The notes below the pieces were generated by a model, which saw only the letters and a list, made by a program, of their open reading frames with translations, was not told the DNA's origin and did not search any database. The translations under genes were made by a program, and so were the position numbers. 64,000 nt of DNA from Vicia villosa (lineage: Eukaryota; Streptophyta; Magnoliopsida; Fabales; Fabaceae), in the NCBI RefSeq assembly GCF_029867415.1, contig NC_081185.1, positions 44,834,766 to 44,898,765 on the forward strand, written 5' to 3'. Below, piece by piece: positions 46,567-57,934 of this stretch. The number at the start of each line of letters is the position of its first letter. The first letter of the stretch is position 1.

Positions 46567-47709
46567 TTTGAAAAGCTTAGTAGATGGACTTACTGGGGAT
46601 TGGGACACCAGGCATCGGCACCGTGGGTGGAGGAGATTTGCGATGTAGTAGCAGATATCAATTGGAATTTGTAAGGGCATTTTATGTGAGGATGTATCAT
46701 TGTCCTGATAGAGGGGTGATTTGTATTATCTGGCTTATGCTTTGTATGCATATTTGACTTTTTCTATGGCGTAATGTTCCATTTTGATGGATATGCTATG
46801 CTTTTGAGGATGCAAATGCTATATGCAATGGATTCTATATGCAAAGAGTGCCAAATAAAGGCATTAGTGAGGGAACCGGAGAGTAGGATCATTGGGGTCC
46901 GTTGCTTTGTGATCTTGCCCCATCATCGTGAATTGACATTGGAACCCTACAGTACCAAAGATCATTGGTAACTGCGTTGAGGGTTGGAACATAGCCCTGC
47001 TGGGGGTGAAGTGATTTTGCTCGACTTTCCTTACATCCTAAGCTGCTTGGGGAATCACGAGTTTTGAGAGACCATTCTTCGTCTGCCATGTGAAATAGGG
47101 ATATGGACCCTTTCATGTGCTCCGTGCTTGCCAGTACTAATGAATTATACTTTCGAACTTTCATGCGGGATGATGATGACCTTTGTGACATACTATGAGC
47201 CAAGATGACGGCTAGAACCTGCAACCTGCACAGAAGACAACGTTTGGACGCAAATGTTGCCCCTCAGAGCACTTTCATGTTTATGTAACATCATGTTTCG
47301 TTTGATTTTGTGATTATTATTCCCCATGCTTTCAATGCAATGTTTAATAACGAATTAAATCACACCTCGCATGCGCAAAAAATGAAAAGAAAGAAATAAA
47401 GCTTTTGCATCGAAAGATCATTTTATTGATGGAATGCCTGTGAATAGGCTTCTGTACAAGGAAGCAACTCCTAAATGAGGTAGTTGCGAAAAGGAAAATA
47501 CAAAACGTAAAGAGCAAAATGGCAAAGAAAAATGCTCGGATTTCCATTAAAACTGATATTGCTACAGTTCCCATATCCTTGATCCTCTCAATGCTTTGCT
47601 TCAGAAGGGTAGCGGTTGGATTGATCTGTCCGTTCTGCCAAGGGCGTATAGTGGTCTTTGTGAAGGATATTCAGACTGCAGCCTCTCGCTTTTGATCCCT
47701 AACTTTTGC

Positions 47710-47880
47710 CTGGATCGCCCTTTCGGGTTTTCAATCCAGCGGGATACCCCTTTTTGCCTAAGTCGCCCTTTCGGGTTTTCAACTTAGCGGGTTATTCTTT
47801 TTTGTTTTATCCCTAATTTTTGCCCAAACCCTTTTGGTTTGCCGGGATGCCCTTATTTTTGCCTAGGTACGTCGACCTAG
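47710..47880 (-). repeat. Hairpin modules in the C 3' UTR
   Basis: Four modules framed by TTTTGCC and GC(G/C)GGG. Arms: CTGGAT/ATCCAG (47710-47739), CTAAGT/ACTTAG (47758-47787), CAAACC/GGTTTG (47825-47841) and CTAGGT/ACCTAG (47863-47880). The first two share the 18-nt loop CGCCCTTTCGGGTTTTCA. All four arm pairs are perfect 6-bp complements yet differ from each other. Confidence 0.9.
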
Positions 47881-47888
47881 CGGGTCTT

Positions 47889-50800
47889 TTATGCGTAGTA
47901 TTTTTTGACTGAGTCTGAATTGACTGGAAGCGGAACGTCTTCCCCATCCATCTTTGTCAGAATTAAAGCACCACCTGAAAATGCTTTCTTCACAATGTAT
48001 GGTCCCTCATAGTTGGGAGTCCATTTGCCCCTTGGATCAGTGTGAATTGGCAAGATCTTCCTTACGACTAGGTCACCCGTGTGGAATTCTCGAGGCCGAA
48101 TCTTCTTGTCATACGCCTTTTTAATCCTCTTTTGGTACAACTGGCCATGGCAGATAGCAGATAAGCGTTTCTCCTCAATTAGATTGAGATGATCAAGCCT
48201 CGTTTGAACCCATTCTGTTTCATCGAGTTTGGCGTCCATCAAGACTCTCAACGAAGGAATTTCCACTTCGACAGGTAGTACGGCTTCCATGCCATAGACA
48301 AGAGAGAAGGGAGTTGCTCCAGTTGAAGTACGAACAGAAGTTCTATAGCCGTGCAAAGCAAATGGCAACATCTCATGCCAATCTTTATACGTTCTAACCA
48401 TCTTCTGGACAATCTTCTTTATATTCTTGTTAGCCGCTTCGACTGCGCCGTTCATCTTCGGCCGATAGGGTGATGAATTGTGATGTTCAATCTTGAACTC
48501 TTCGCACAACTCCGCCATCATCTTGTTATTAAGATTGGACCCATTATCAGTGATGATCTTGTTTGGAACCCCATATCGGCATATGATCTCCTTCTTGATG
48601 AAGCGAGTAACGACTTGCTTGGTTACGTTCTTGTAAGAAGCAGCTTCAACCCATTTGGTGAAGTAGTCGATAGCAACAAGAATAAATCTGTGTCCATTTG
48701 AAGCTTGTGGCTCTATCCGTCCAATCATGTCTATGCCCCACATAGCAAAGGGCCAAGGTGATGTCAGGACATTCAGAGGAGTCGGGGGAACATGAATTCT
48801 GTCAGCATACACTTGACATTTGTGACATTTCTTCACGTACACATAACAATCACTTTCAATCGTCGTCCAGTAATATCCTGCTCGCAAGATCTTTTTGGCC
48901 ATAGAATGTCCACTGGAATGAGTTCCGAAAGATCCTTCATGAATTTCCCGCATGATCAGTTCTGCTTCGTGTCTATCCACGCATCTGAGCAAAACTGAAT
49001 CATAGTTTCTTTTGTACAGGACGTCTCCTGACAAGAAGAACTTGGATGCTAACCTTCGAAGCGTTCGCTTATCACCAATCGTAGCATCTTCGGGATACTC
49101 TTGCTTCTCAACATACCTCTTGATGTCGTAATACCATGGCTTTTCATCATACACATCTTCAGTAGTGAGACAATGAGCAGGGAATACATGGGCAGGTTCC
49201 TTGTAACGGAGGATCGTTATGTCTGGTACTTCTTTAGGGGAGCTAACTCTGAACATAGCCGCCAAAGTAGCCAAAGCATCTGCCAATTGATTTTCCTCTC
49301 GGGGGATGTGATTGAAAGTGATTTCCTCGAAAGCGGGCAACAACTCCAAGATATAGTCCCTATAAGGAACTAAATTGGGGTGTCGTGTTTCCCAATCACC
49401 TCTTACTTGATGTATAACCAGGGCAGAATCCCCATAAACCTCAAGGATCTTGATCCTCATATCAATGGCCGCTTCGAGACCCATTATGCAAGCTTCGTAT
49501 TCTGCGACATTGTTTGTGCAATCAAAGCATATTCTAGCTGTGAAAGGGATGTGGGTTTGACGAGGAGAAGTCAAAACTGCCCCAATACCATGGCCCATAG
49601 CATTTGATGCACCATCGAACGTGAGAGTCCATCGCTCTCCTGGTTCGGGTCCTTCATTATCATCCAGTTTCATGATATCTTCATCAGGAAAGTCAAACTT
49701 CATTGACTGATACTCTTCTGATGGCTGATGAGCAAGATGATCTGCAAGGACACTTCCTTTGATGGCCTTCTGTGTGACATACTGGATGTCGTATTCTGAT
49801 AAAAGCATTTGCCATCGGGCTAGTCTTCCTGTAAGAGCCGGTTTTTCAAAGATGTACTTTATCGGGTCCATTTTGGAGATCAATAGAGTGGTATGAGTCA
49901 ACATATACTGCCTCAGTCGGCGAGCAGCCCATACCAAAGCACAGCAAGTTTTCTCGAGTAGTGAGTAGCGGGATTCACAATCGGTAAACTTTTTGCTCAG
50001 GTAATAAATGGCGCACTCTTTTCGACCAGACTCGTCATGTTGGCCCAACACACACCCCATAGATCCTTCAAGCACAGTTAAGTACATAAGAAGCGGCCTC
50101 CCAGGAACCGGAGGCATGAGAATTGGCGGCTCTTGGAGATACTGTTTAATCTTCTCAAAAGCTTCTTGACAATGATCATCCCAACGGATATCTTGATTCT
50201 TGCGCAGCAGTTTGAAGATGGGTTCACAGGTGTCAGTGAGATGAGAAATGAACCTGGCTATGTAATTCAATCTCCCAAGGAACCCTCGGACCTCTTTTTC
50301 ATTCTTTGGTGCTGGCATATTCTGTATTGCTCTTACTTTGTCAGGGTCGACCTCAATCCCTCGTTGGCTCACAATGAATCCAAGTAATTTTCCAGATCGC
50401 ACTCCAAAAGTGCACTTGTTTGGATTAAGCCTCAACTTGAATTTACGCAAACGAGCAAACAATTTCTCAAGATATATCAAATGTTCCTCCTCAGTTTGGG
50501 ATTTTGCAATCATATCATCGACATACACCTCAATCTCCTTATGGATCATATCATGAAAAAGGGTCACCATAGCTCGTTGATATGTTGCACCAGCATTCTT
50601 AAGACCAAAAGGCATCACCTTATAACAATACGTACCCCACGGAGTGGTAAAAGTAGTCTTGGTCATATCTTCAGGAGCCATTTTTATTTGATTATAGCCA
50701 GAAAAACCGTCCATGAAGGAGAATACCGAATACTGAGCAGTGTTGTCGACTAGCACGTCAATATGAGGCAGAGGGAAATCATCCTTCGGACTTGCCCTAT

Positions 50801-51354
50801 TCAAATCTCGGTAGTCGACACACATGCGTACCTTTCCGTCCTTCTTAGGAACGGGTACTATGTTTGCAATCCAAGGAGGATACTCACACACAGATAAGAA
50901 ACCAGCCTTCAACTGTTTTTCAACTTCTTCCTTGATTTTCAAAGCCATATCAGGTCGAGTTCTTCGTGGTTTTTGTTTTACCGGCGGACATTCTGGTTTG
51001 AGAGGTAGCCTGTGCATAACTATATCCGTGTCTAAACCAGGCATGTCTTCATATGACCAGGCGAAGATATCAACATACTCTCGAAGCAACTCAATCAACC
51101 TTCTTTTTACATCACTTTCCAAAGCGGCACCTATCTTGACTTCTCTCTTTGCTTCTTCTGTACCGAGGTTGATGATTTCTATGGCTTCCTGATGTGGCTG
51201 AATAGATTTCTCTTCTTGTCTCAAAAGTCTTGCCAATTCCTCGGGGACTTCACAATCTTCCCCACTATCCTCATCAGCTTGGTCAATTGGATTCTCAAGG
51301 ATATTAAGACGTGGAACTGTAACATTATCATTTTTGATGGAATTCGAGCCAGAT
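47889..51354 (-). CDS. pol: Element C pol: RT, RNase H, archaeal-type RNase H, integrase
   Basis: Second coding exon of the Ogre gag-pro-pol. Counting from the internal Met at 51236 (1115 residues to the stop): RT about 100-290 with CVDYRDLNRASPKDDFPLPH, catalytic Asp in FMDGFSGYNQ (176) and YVDD (238-241); a Gypsy RNase H near 370-480; a second, archaeal-type RNase H near 535-660 starting TLTFDGASNAMGHGIGAVL and containing NVAEYEACIMGLEAAI, typical of Tat elements; integrase with an H-H-C-C zinc region (about 762-812, ending CHKCQ) and catalytic D, D, E in AIDYFTKWVEA, TDNGSN and VEAANKN (about 833, 896, 933). The frame is open upstream of the Met to a splice acceptor at 51355. No chromodomain. 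Confidence 0.95.
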
Positions 51355-51597
51355 CTGCACGATGGATGATTTATGCCTTAGAATGCAATACATAAAAGAA
51401 AAAGAAAAAGCTTTGCCATTTTTGAAAAAGTTTTTAAAGTAAAACAAAAAATGAAAGAAATGGAACAGTAATTGCATGCGAAGATATGATTTTTATTCAA
51501 TATTAAACAATTTGAAACAACATGGGGGCCCTTCTTTGTACAAAATGGTCAAAATGCTTAGGGCGAAGCATATGACTTATCGAAACAAGAAAATTAC
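51355..51597 (-). other. Predicted intron between pro and RT
   Basis: 243 bases. Donor GTAATT starts at 51597, overlapping the gag-pro stop codon; acceptor CATCGTGCAG ends at 51355. Exon 1 ends after two bases of a codon and exon 2 supplies the third, so splicing removes the stop and joins both frames. Splicing at this place is known for Ogre elements; these exact sites are my inference. Confidence 0.75.
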
Positions 51598-54500
51598 ATC
51601 TCCATAAAAGTGACTCTGGGGATGTCCAAGATAGTCCAATTATTGAGTTCCTGTCCAGGCGCAGCATGGCAAATGAATTTGGAGAGATCTTCTTCATCAT
51701 CATCATCCACGGCGAGAACCTGACTTCCAGAACTGGTGCTTGCACTGACGAACACTTGAGAAATGGGGGGAATCACCTTCTTTCCAGGAATTATGCTGAG
51801 CTGAGTAGAGGAAGATGGTTGATACCCAAGGCCATACTTGTCTCGCTTCTCATGAACATCAATCAGCTTGCCCCAGGCACTATGGGGAGTACCAGCTTCT
51901 AAGAAGGCCTTAGCATCATTCAGAGACGAGAGGGGTGCTCCGAGTTCTTTCTTATTTTCAACGACGGGGAGTTTATCAACCGACACAATTTCTAAGGCCT
52001 GAAAAGGTGTCTCTTGTATCTCTCCCTCCACTTCAACATAACGATATGACGCCAGATTATTGACGATCAAATCCTCTTCACCAGTGATCACAACAATCTT
52101 GTCATTCACAACAAATTTCAAACACTGATGGAGGGTAGATGTCACAGCTCCAGCAGCATGGATCCAAGGACGACCCAAGAGGCAAGTGTATGAAGGACTT
52201 ATATCCATGACATAGAAGGCAATATAGAACATGTGAGGGCCAATCAAAACAGGCAGATCAATTTCCCCTTCTACGGACCTTCTGGAGCCATCAAACGCTT
52301 TGACACTCATAGTGCATGGTCTCATCATAATCCCATCCATACTCAGCTTAAACAAAGTGGCCTTGGGCATCACATTAAGAGAAGAACCGGTATCAATCAG
52401 GACTCGAGACAACACAGCGTCCAGACACTTGACGGAGATATGCAACGCTTTGTTGTGTGCTCTACCCTCAGGTGGAAGCTCATCATCAGAAAAACCCAAA
52501 CAATTACCAGCAGCAATGTTGGTCACAACCCCTTCAAACTGAGGCACTGTAATGTCTTGAGTAACGTGAGCGGAAGCCAGAACTTTCATCAGAGCATCAC
52601 GATGAGCTTCAGAATGCACCAAGAGAGACAAGATGGAGATCTTGGCCTGGGTCTGATCAAGTTGGTCAATCACTTTGTAATCACTTTTCTTAATGATCTT
52701 CAAGAGTTGCTCGGCATCTTGTGCATTACGTGTTACCGGAGGATCAACAGCAACTTGTTTTCCTTTTGCTTGTGTACTAGCCTCTTTATTGGTCTCTTTA
52801 GGAAGTGGAGGAGGGGCAGCAAAGATCCGACCACTACGGGTAATGCCACTAGTGCCAGTAATATTAGTGATGCTCGAATTACCCACTGGAGGACAATCAT
52901 ATTTCTTCCCTCGAATATACACGGCATTATAGCTCCAAGGGACAACCTTAGAATCATTCACAGGAGAAGGAACAAGAGACGAGGATGGAGGGGTCGAAGG
53001 AGCATTTGGAACCTGAATAACCAAAGGAGTCCTCGGAGCCTGAATGACCAAGGGAGTTCTCGGAGCACGAATGACCAAAGGAGTACTCTGATTCTTTGAC
53101 ACCTCAGCAGGATGGTAAGGTATCTCTAGAGTAGCCACATCTTCGACAGGAAAGACCCTTTCCACTCTAAGAACACCTTCATCCATTAGTTTCTGAATTT
53201 CTTCTTTCAACCTAGTGCATTCCTCGGGGTTAGAAGAACATTGCAAACAGTAATCATGTAGTTCACACAAAACCTTTTGTTGCATAAGATATTCTCTGAC
53301 AACTGCTAGCGGCATCCTTACCTCATTAACATCACTCACTAGGATCTGATCATCACATAACTCAATAGCATTGGTCGCACCGGCATGAGGAGGCATAGGA
53401 TTATTCTGCACATTAGGACCAGTAGGAGTGAACGAGATGAGCTTGCCATCGAGAAGATCCTGGACTTTCCACTTGAATGCCCTGCATTTCTCAATTGTGT
53501 GGCCGGGAGCCCCAGAATGAAATTCACAATGAGCATTCGCATCATACCCAGGAGGAAGAGGGTCAGGTGGAGGACCCATTTCGCGGAGTTGCACTAATTG
53601 ACCAGCAAGTAATTGGGGAAGAAGCTGAGCATACGGCATTGGAACCGGATCTATACGCCTGTCAGGGTATCTTTGCCTCTGTGGACCTCTTTGACCTTGA
53701 GGCCTAGGATTCTGTTGGCGATTCTGAGAAACAGCAGCTTGTTGTTGTGGTACGAAAGGCTGTTGGGGTGCCATCCATGGTTGTGGAAGAGCAGCAGCAT
53801 ATGCTTGAGGGACATACGGACCTGGAACAGCATAAGGCATCGGATAATAAGGAGGTGGAACAGCAGAATATGCAGGAGCTCGACCTTGGTCAACAGAGGC
53901 AGTGCTAGTCTCACCTTCCTTCTTCTTCACAAACCCAGAATACGGCTTCTTACCATTACCACTTGAGTTGCTAGGATTAGTAACACCTTGAATGGTACCA
54001 GCTTTGACACAGTTCTCAACCCTCTCACCAATGATGACCACATCCGAAAAGGAAGGAGAAGTATTACTAACCATGTGCTGAAGATACGGCCCTTTCAGAG
54101 TCCCCATAAACAGATCAATCAACTCGCGGTCCAAAAGAGGAGGTTGGACACGGGACGCAAGTTCACGCCACCTCTGGGCGTATTCTTTAAAAGACTCCTC
54201 AGATTTCTGTGACATATTTTGTAGCTGGGCACGGCTGGGAGCCATAGCAGTATTGTAGTGGTATTGTTTCAAGAAGGCGTCGACAAGTTGTCCCCAAGTA
54301 CTGACATTAGACCTCTCAAGTTTCATGTACCATTCCAACGGGGCTCCAGTGAGACTATCCTGAAAGAAATGCATCAGCAGAGGCTCGTTCTCAGCATGAG
54401 CAGCCATCTTACGGCAGTAGGAACGGATGTGAGTCTCTGGACAGGTGACTCCCTTGTATTTATCAAAATCTGGCACTTTGAACTTCGGGGGAATAACAAT

Positions 54501-54875
54501 CCCAGGTACCAAGCACATAGCAGCAGTGTCGAAACTCGAAGTTTTAGCAACCTCAACAGCCTTAAGGCGTTCTTCGAGAGCTTGGTACATCTTAGCAGTC
54601 TCAGTCAACTCAGCAGTAAGATCATGTTCAAGGTCAATAACCTCATGGTGGTCGTCCACTACTTTCAGTGTCTCATTAATAGGAGTCTCTTTAGTTTTCG
54701 CCCCTCCGTCAGCAGAATTGGTAGGAGTATCTTTGACCAAACTAGCGACGCTCTTTCTGAGTTCATCCTGTCCTTGAACGACGGCATGGAGAGTCTCCAT
54801 AAGTTGGGCCATTCTTTCCCCCATAACATCCATATCCCTACGGAGGGCAGCTTGATTCTGTTCAAATTGTTCCAT
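51594..54875 (-). CDS. gag-pro: Element C gag-pro polyprotein
   Basis: 1093 residues from MEQFEQNQAAL. This start is chosen because it is the first ATG after the splice acceptor at 54984; the frame stays open upstream to an ATG at 55145. Regions: N-terminal coiled coil with TAELTETAKMYQALEERLKA; capsid core with KVPDFDKYKGVTCPETHI, LMHFFQDSLTGAPLEWYMKL and SFKEYAQRWRELASRVQPP; a Pro/Gln-rich stretch; a zinc-binding C-x2-H-x5-H-x4-C motif (CEFHSGAPGHTIEKC); three RTPLVIQ-like repeats; and an aspartic protease with VLIDTGSSLNVMP followed by CLLGRPWIHAAGA. Without splicing it ends at 51594; with splicing it continues into pol. Confidence 0.93.
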   Translation of the reverse strand: MEQFEQNQAALRRDMDVMGERMAQLMETLHAVVQGQDELRKSVASLVKDTPTNSADGGAKTKETPINETLKVVDDHHEVIDLEHDLTAELTETAKMYQALEERLKAVEVAKTSSFDTAAMCLVPGIVIPPKFKVPDFDKYKGVTCPETHIRSYCRKMAAHAENEPLLMHFFQDSLTGAPLEWYMKLERSNVSTWGQLVDAFLKQYHYNTAMAPSRAQLQNMSQKSEESFKEYAQRWRELASRVQPPLLDRELIDLFMGTLKGPYLQHMVSNTSPSFSDVVIIGERVENCVKAGTIQGVTNPSNSSGNGKKPYSGFVKKKEGETSTASVDQGRAPAYSAVPPPYYPMPYAVPGPYVPQAYAAALPQPWMAPQQPFVPQQQAAVSQNRQQNPRPQGQRGPQRQRYPDRRIDPVPMPYAQLLPQLLAGQLVQLREMGPPPDPLPPGYDANAHCEFHSGAPGHTIEKCRAFKWKVQDLLDGKLISFTPTGPNVQNNPMPPHAGATNAIELCDDQILVSDVNEVRMPLAVVREYLMQQKVLCELHDYCLQCSSNPEECTRLKEEIQKLMDEGVLRVERVFPVEDVATLEIPYHPAEVSKNQSTPLVIRAPRTPLVIQAPRTPLVIQVPNAPSTPPSSSLVPSPVNDSKVVPWSYNAVYIRGKKYDCPPVGNSSITNITGTSGITRSGRIFAAPPPLPKETNKEASTQAKGKQVAVDPPVTRNAQDAEQLLKIIKKSDYKVIDQLDQTQAKISILSLLVHSEAHRDALMKVLASAHVTQDITVPQFEGVVTNIAAGNCLGFSDDELPPEGRAHNKALHISVKCLDAVLSRVLIDTGSSLNVMPKATLFKLSMDGIMMRPCTMSVKAFDGSRRSVEGEIDLPVLIGPHMFYIAFYVMDISPSYTCLLGRPWIHAAGAVTSTLHQCLKFVVNDKIVVITGEEDLIVNNLASYRYVEVEGEIQETPFQALEIVSVDKLPVVENKKELGAPLSSLNDAKAFLEAGTPHSAWGKLIDVHEKRDKYGLGYQPSSSTQLSIIPGKKVIPPISQVFVSASTSSGSQVLAVDDDDEEDLSKFICHAAPGQELNNWTILDIPRVTFMEM

Positions 54876-54983
54876 GATTCTCTCGTTACTCCTGGTGCGG
54901 TAAGGGTGTAAGAAAGTCAGCTTCGTCGTCGGGAAAGAAATCTGATGCTGAAAAGGACCCCAATTAGTTTCTTGTGCAATAAC

Positions 54984-55257
54984 CTGAAAAATGCAATGTG
55001 ATAATGTGAATGTATGAGTGCATGTGTGCATATGATGTGTTGTGTCATTTTCAGGGTATCCAAAGTAAGATTGATAGTCAAGAACAAATAACAACGTGAC
55101 GAGAGAGATATCAAGTGAAAACGGAAAGCAATTCATTTCATTCATAATAGCCCCCTAAGGCGAGTAGGTTCAAACACAAATAACAATGTTTCAATATAAA
55201 GAGCAATAGAGACCCCATCCAACAAATCTGGTGGTGATCTACAAACAAATTCAATTA
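54984..55257 (-). other. Element C ORF1-gag spacer with splice acceptor
   Basis: Short spacer. CATTTTTCAG|G ends the presumed intron at 54984, the same decamer as before ORF1. The following 108 bases to 54875 contain no ATG, so gag would be the first reading frame on an RNA spliced to this site. Confidence 0.6.
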
Positions 55258-57114
55258 TCAATTCATCTCAATGTAGAACAAAGGCCCTCCTTGTCTGAAA
55301 TGGGCGTCACTCCACTTCTTTGTTTCGTCAAATAGCTTCTTAGTCGTCTCCCGATCTCTTCCTTTGACAAGGCTTTGGATCACTTCATCTTTTCGGAATA
55401 ACTGTGTGTCTAGATTCTTGCAGCAATCCCTGAGTTCGTCACACCCTTTGCATTCTGGGATATAGGTCTTCTCAAGTGCATTTGCTTCACTCATCATTTG
55501 ATCTCTGAGCTTGACATTCTCTTCAGCTAAACGGGCGGTGCGGAGGTGACTTCCTTTCAGTTGGGTCTCAACTGCTATTCTCTGAGTGGTCTCTTCTTCC
55601 AGTTTCTTCTTCATGGTCCTCAACTCATACTTGGTTTCTTTCTCCAGTCGGAGCTTGTGGGCTTTCAGGTCTTCTTGATACTCTCGTCTGAGCTTCTCTT
55701 TTTCTTCCTTTATAGCCTTTTCTATAACCTTTTGAGGATCTTCAGTAGGAGCGACAACAGCTTTTCCGTCCTTTTCAGTTCTAACCCTCTTCCTGGCTTG
55801 AGAAGACTCTCCTTTGAGAGTTTTAAGTTCACGGGCCAGTTCATTCTTTGTCTGTTTAAGGAAATAGCGCTTCAAATCCATATCCCTATCTTTCTCTTTC
55901 AGTCTCAAATTGGCGACGCGGACCTGGTCAAAACGTTCCCTTGATACCATAGTTTCTGATATCTTCGGAGGTTGTGCATACAAGAGAGGAACTTCCGGGA
56001 ATGGTAACAAAAGTGTCTTGACTCTCTCCTTAACCCAATCGGTATAGGGCTCCATAGCAATGGCATTCTTGGCTCCCAGAGTGGATCTCTCACCTATATG
56101 AATGTTATTCCAGGCCTTCCTGATTTCCTCAAGCGCTATAGGGTCAGCTCCCTTTTCAAAGTATACGGATTGGTAAATCTCCCTATCCGAAGGCCCACTC
56201 TTCATGGTATAGCCCAACTGACGAAGAGCTAGAACTGGGTTGTAGTTAATACATCCTCTTGTCCCAATGAGCGGGACGTTACCAAAGTTTCCGCACCTAA
56301 TAATGACTTCAGATATGCCTGTTCGGAATTGATACCATACGATATCGTTTGCAGTAAGTCCCATGATTCTCTGAGACCATTTCTGAGTAGAGGTAACAAA
56401 CGGACCACTAGCAGGCAAGTGAGATTTGAACCATTTATATAACAGCGGCAAGCAACCTCTAATAGCCCCTCTTTTACCATGCCGAGAGTGAATGGAATAA
56501 TACGTGTCAGCCAATAGGGTGGGTATTGGATTCTTGTCCATAAAAAGACATATAGCAGCCAAATCAATGAACTTGTGAATGTTGGGAAACATCACAATTC
56601 CATAGATCAGAGCGGCCAAAATAGCATTGAAAGCCTCCCATATTCCTTTGTCAGCAAATTCTTGAGCTTTTTCAACCAGGAAACTCATGTAGAAGCCATG
56701 AGTATCACCATTCTTCTTCCAGTTATCATGAACATCCCCCAAGCTCAAATAAAGAGCGTTGGCAATGTAATCCATCCTAGGTTTCTCTGGGACACAAACA
56801 AAAGGCACTCTGTGTTGAATCTTGATGTTGAGAAGGTAAGAGTACTCTTCAAGAGTGGGAGCTAGCTGATAATCCGAAAATGTGAAACAACGGATATCTG
56901 GGTCGTAGAACTGAAGAAGAGTAGATAAGGCCCATTCGTCGACACGCGAATACAGAAGAGATAATATGTTGCCATAATTGTCACTGAACACTGTTTCATT
57001 ATGACCAGTGACCAATTCACCCAATTGTCCCAATTGAACCATACCCTCGCGATGGAAAGTATAAGTGTGTGTGCGCCTTGTAGCTCCTTGATTGACGGTC
57101 ACGTTGTTATCCAT
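55258..57114 (-). CDS. Element C ORF1 (plant DUF7745-like, unknown function)
   Basis: 618 residues from MDNNVTVNQGATRR. An ATG 65 codons upstream would add a Lys-rich stretch translated from a poly-pyrimidine tract and is rejected; the chosen ATG lies 31 bases after a splice acceptor. The N-terminal globular part has TLLQFYDPDIRCFTFSDYQL, EEYSYLLNIKIQHRVPF, FPNIHKFIDLAAICLFM, PIPTLLADTYYSIHSRHGKR, GCLPLLYKWFKSHLP and NVPLIGTRGCINYNPVLALR. From about residue 390 there is a long charged coiled coil with a basic ARKRVRTEKDGKA patch, and a CKGCDELRDCC cysteine cluster near the end. ORF1 before gag marks Ogre elements; role unknown. Intact here, broken in A and B. Confidence 0.9.
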   Translation of the reverse strand: MDNNVTVNQGATRRTHTYTFHREGMVQLGQLGELVTGHNETVFSDNYGNILSLLYSRVDEWALSTLLQFYDPDIRCFTFSDYQLAPTLEEYSYLLNIKIQHRVPFVCVPEKPRMDYIANALYLSLGDVHDNWKKNGDTHGFYMSFLVEKAQEFADKGIWEAFNAILAALIYGIVMFPNIHKFIDLAAICLFMDKNPIPTLLADTYYSIHSRHGKRGAIRGCLPLLYKWFKSHLPASGPFVTSTQKWSQRIMGLTANDIVWYQFRTGISEVIIRCGNFGNVPLIGTRGCINYNPVLALRQLGYTMKSGPSDREIYQSVYFEKGADPIALEEIRKAWNNIHIGERSTLGAKNAIAMEPYTDWVKERVKTLLLPFPEVPLLYAQPPKISETMVSRERFDQVRVANLRLKEKDRDMDLKRYFLKQTKNELARELKTLKGESSQARKRVRTEKDGKAVVAPTEDPQKVIEKAIKEEKEKLRREYQEDLKAHKLRLEKETKYELRTMKKKLEEETTQRIAVETQLKGSHLRTARLAEENVKLRDQMMSEANALEKTYIPECKGCDELRDCCKNLDTQLFRKDEVIQSLVKGRDRETTKKLFDETKKWSDAHFRQGGPLFYIEMN

Positions 57115-57914
57115 TCTTGACAGAGATTGATATTTTCCGGATACCCTGAAAAATGACATGCAAATGAGAATTAACTTTTTCTTTTCTTTCTTTTCTTTCT
57201 TTTTTTTTCTTTTTTTTTTTTTTTTTTTGAAATGTAAACATGCTATGATGAAAATGATGCATATTGGGTCTCCACGACATAGAGGGACCGAGGCAATAAT
57301 TCTGAGCAAGAAGATATCATAGGATCAAAGGTCCGACATAGATCAGAGAACCAGAAGAACCATAATCATCAATAGGACCAAATAGTCAACAACAGAACCA
57401 AATAGTCACCAACGGTACCTGTCATGTATATCCCTCCCCACTCACGGGTGCAGTCTAGGTCAGGGTAGGTCAAAATGGCAACCAGCGTTATCAGTCCTCC
57501 TGAGGCACCAATGTTGTTGCATCTACATGCCAACAATGATACCCCATTTGGACCTCGACTGGGCGTGGGTCTCATGATCGCACTAGACAAGACCTGACAT
57601 CTCATCGGCGTCATGACTATCCACTCTATCCTAGGTATCCTATGTGTCACTCTGGCCTGGGTATTGGGCCTTTTACCTCATAAAACATCCCACCCAACCT
57701 GCAAAACAGAACAGAAGACCCCAAGGAACACAGAATATAATCCATATGCATGATGTGCAAACAGAAATAAACATGATATGCAAGCAGAAAAATAAACATG
57801 CAAACGTATATACAAGGTATAGACATAAAAACAAATAAACACCCAGTAAATAAACAAACAAACGCAGGCTAGGATCGACTCGCTAAGGATGGACCAGCAA
57901 CAGGTCTAGCAACA
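57115..57914 (-). other. Element C leader between primer site and ORF1
   Basis: Untranslated. The acceptor CATTTTTCAG|GG lies at 57146, preceded on the coding strand by an A/G-rich tract (poly-T on the + strand, 57173-57228). No credible gene; the ORF at 57369-57650 has no known motif. Confidence 0.7.
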
Positions 57915-57932
57915 TCCCCAGCAGAGTCGCCA
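57915..57932 (-). promoter_or_regulatory. Element C primer binding site
   Basis: TGGCGACTCTGCTGGGGA on the minus strand, two bases after the 5' LTR end (…GCGTGCGACA). Matches B and D. Confidence 0.93.
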
Positions 57933-57934
57933 GC

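Larger units (their letters stand above)
45428..47888 (-). other. Element C 3' untranslated region
   Basis: About 2.5 kb between the pol stop and the 3' LTR. It contains the tandem array at 45754-46566 and the hairpin modules at 47710-47880. The remainder (46567-47700) shows no gene, known motif or obvious repeat. Long 3' UTRs with tandem repeats are typical of Ogre elements. Confidence 0.85.

Noticed and set aside
52233..53099. 288-codon ORF on the + strand
   Set aside because: It is the antisense shadow of the C gag-pro region.
54876..55145. N-terminal extension of C gag by 90 codons
   Set aside because: It crosses a strong splice acceptor (54984), and the part before it shows no similarity to A or B gag. 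The part after it is open, so a non-ATG or spliced start cannot be excluded.
57115..57309. N-terminal extension of C ORF1 by 65 codons
   Set aside because: It is mostly a Lys-rich translation of a poly-pyrimidine tract, lies across a good splice acceptor and has no counterpart in B.
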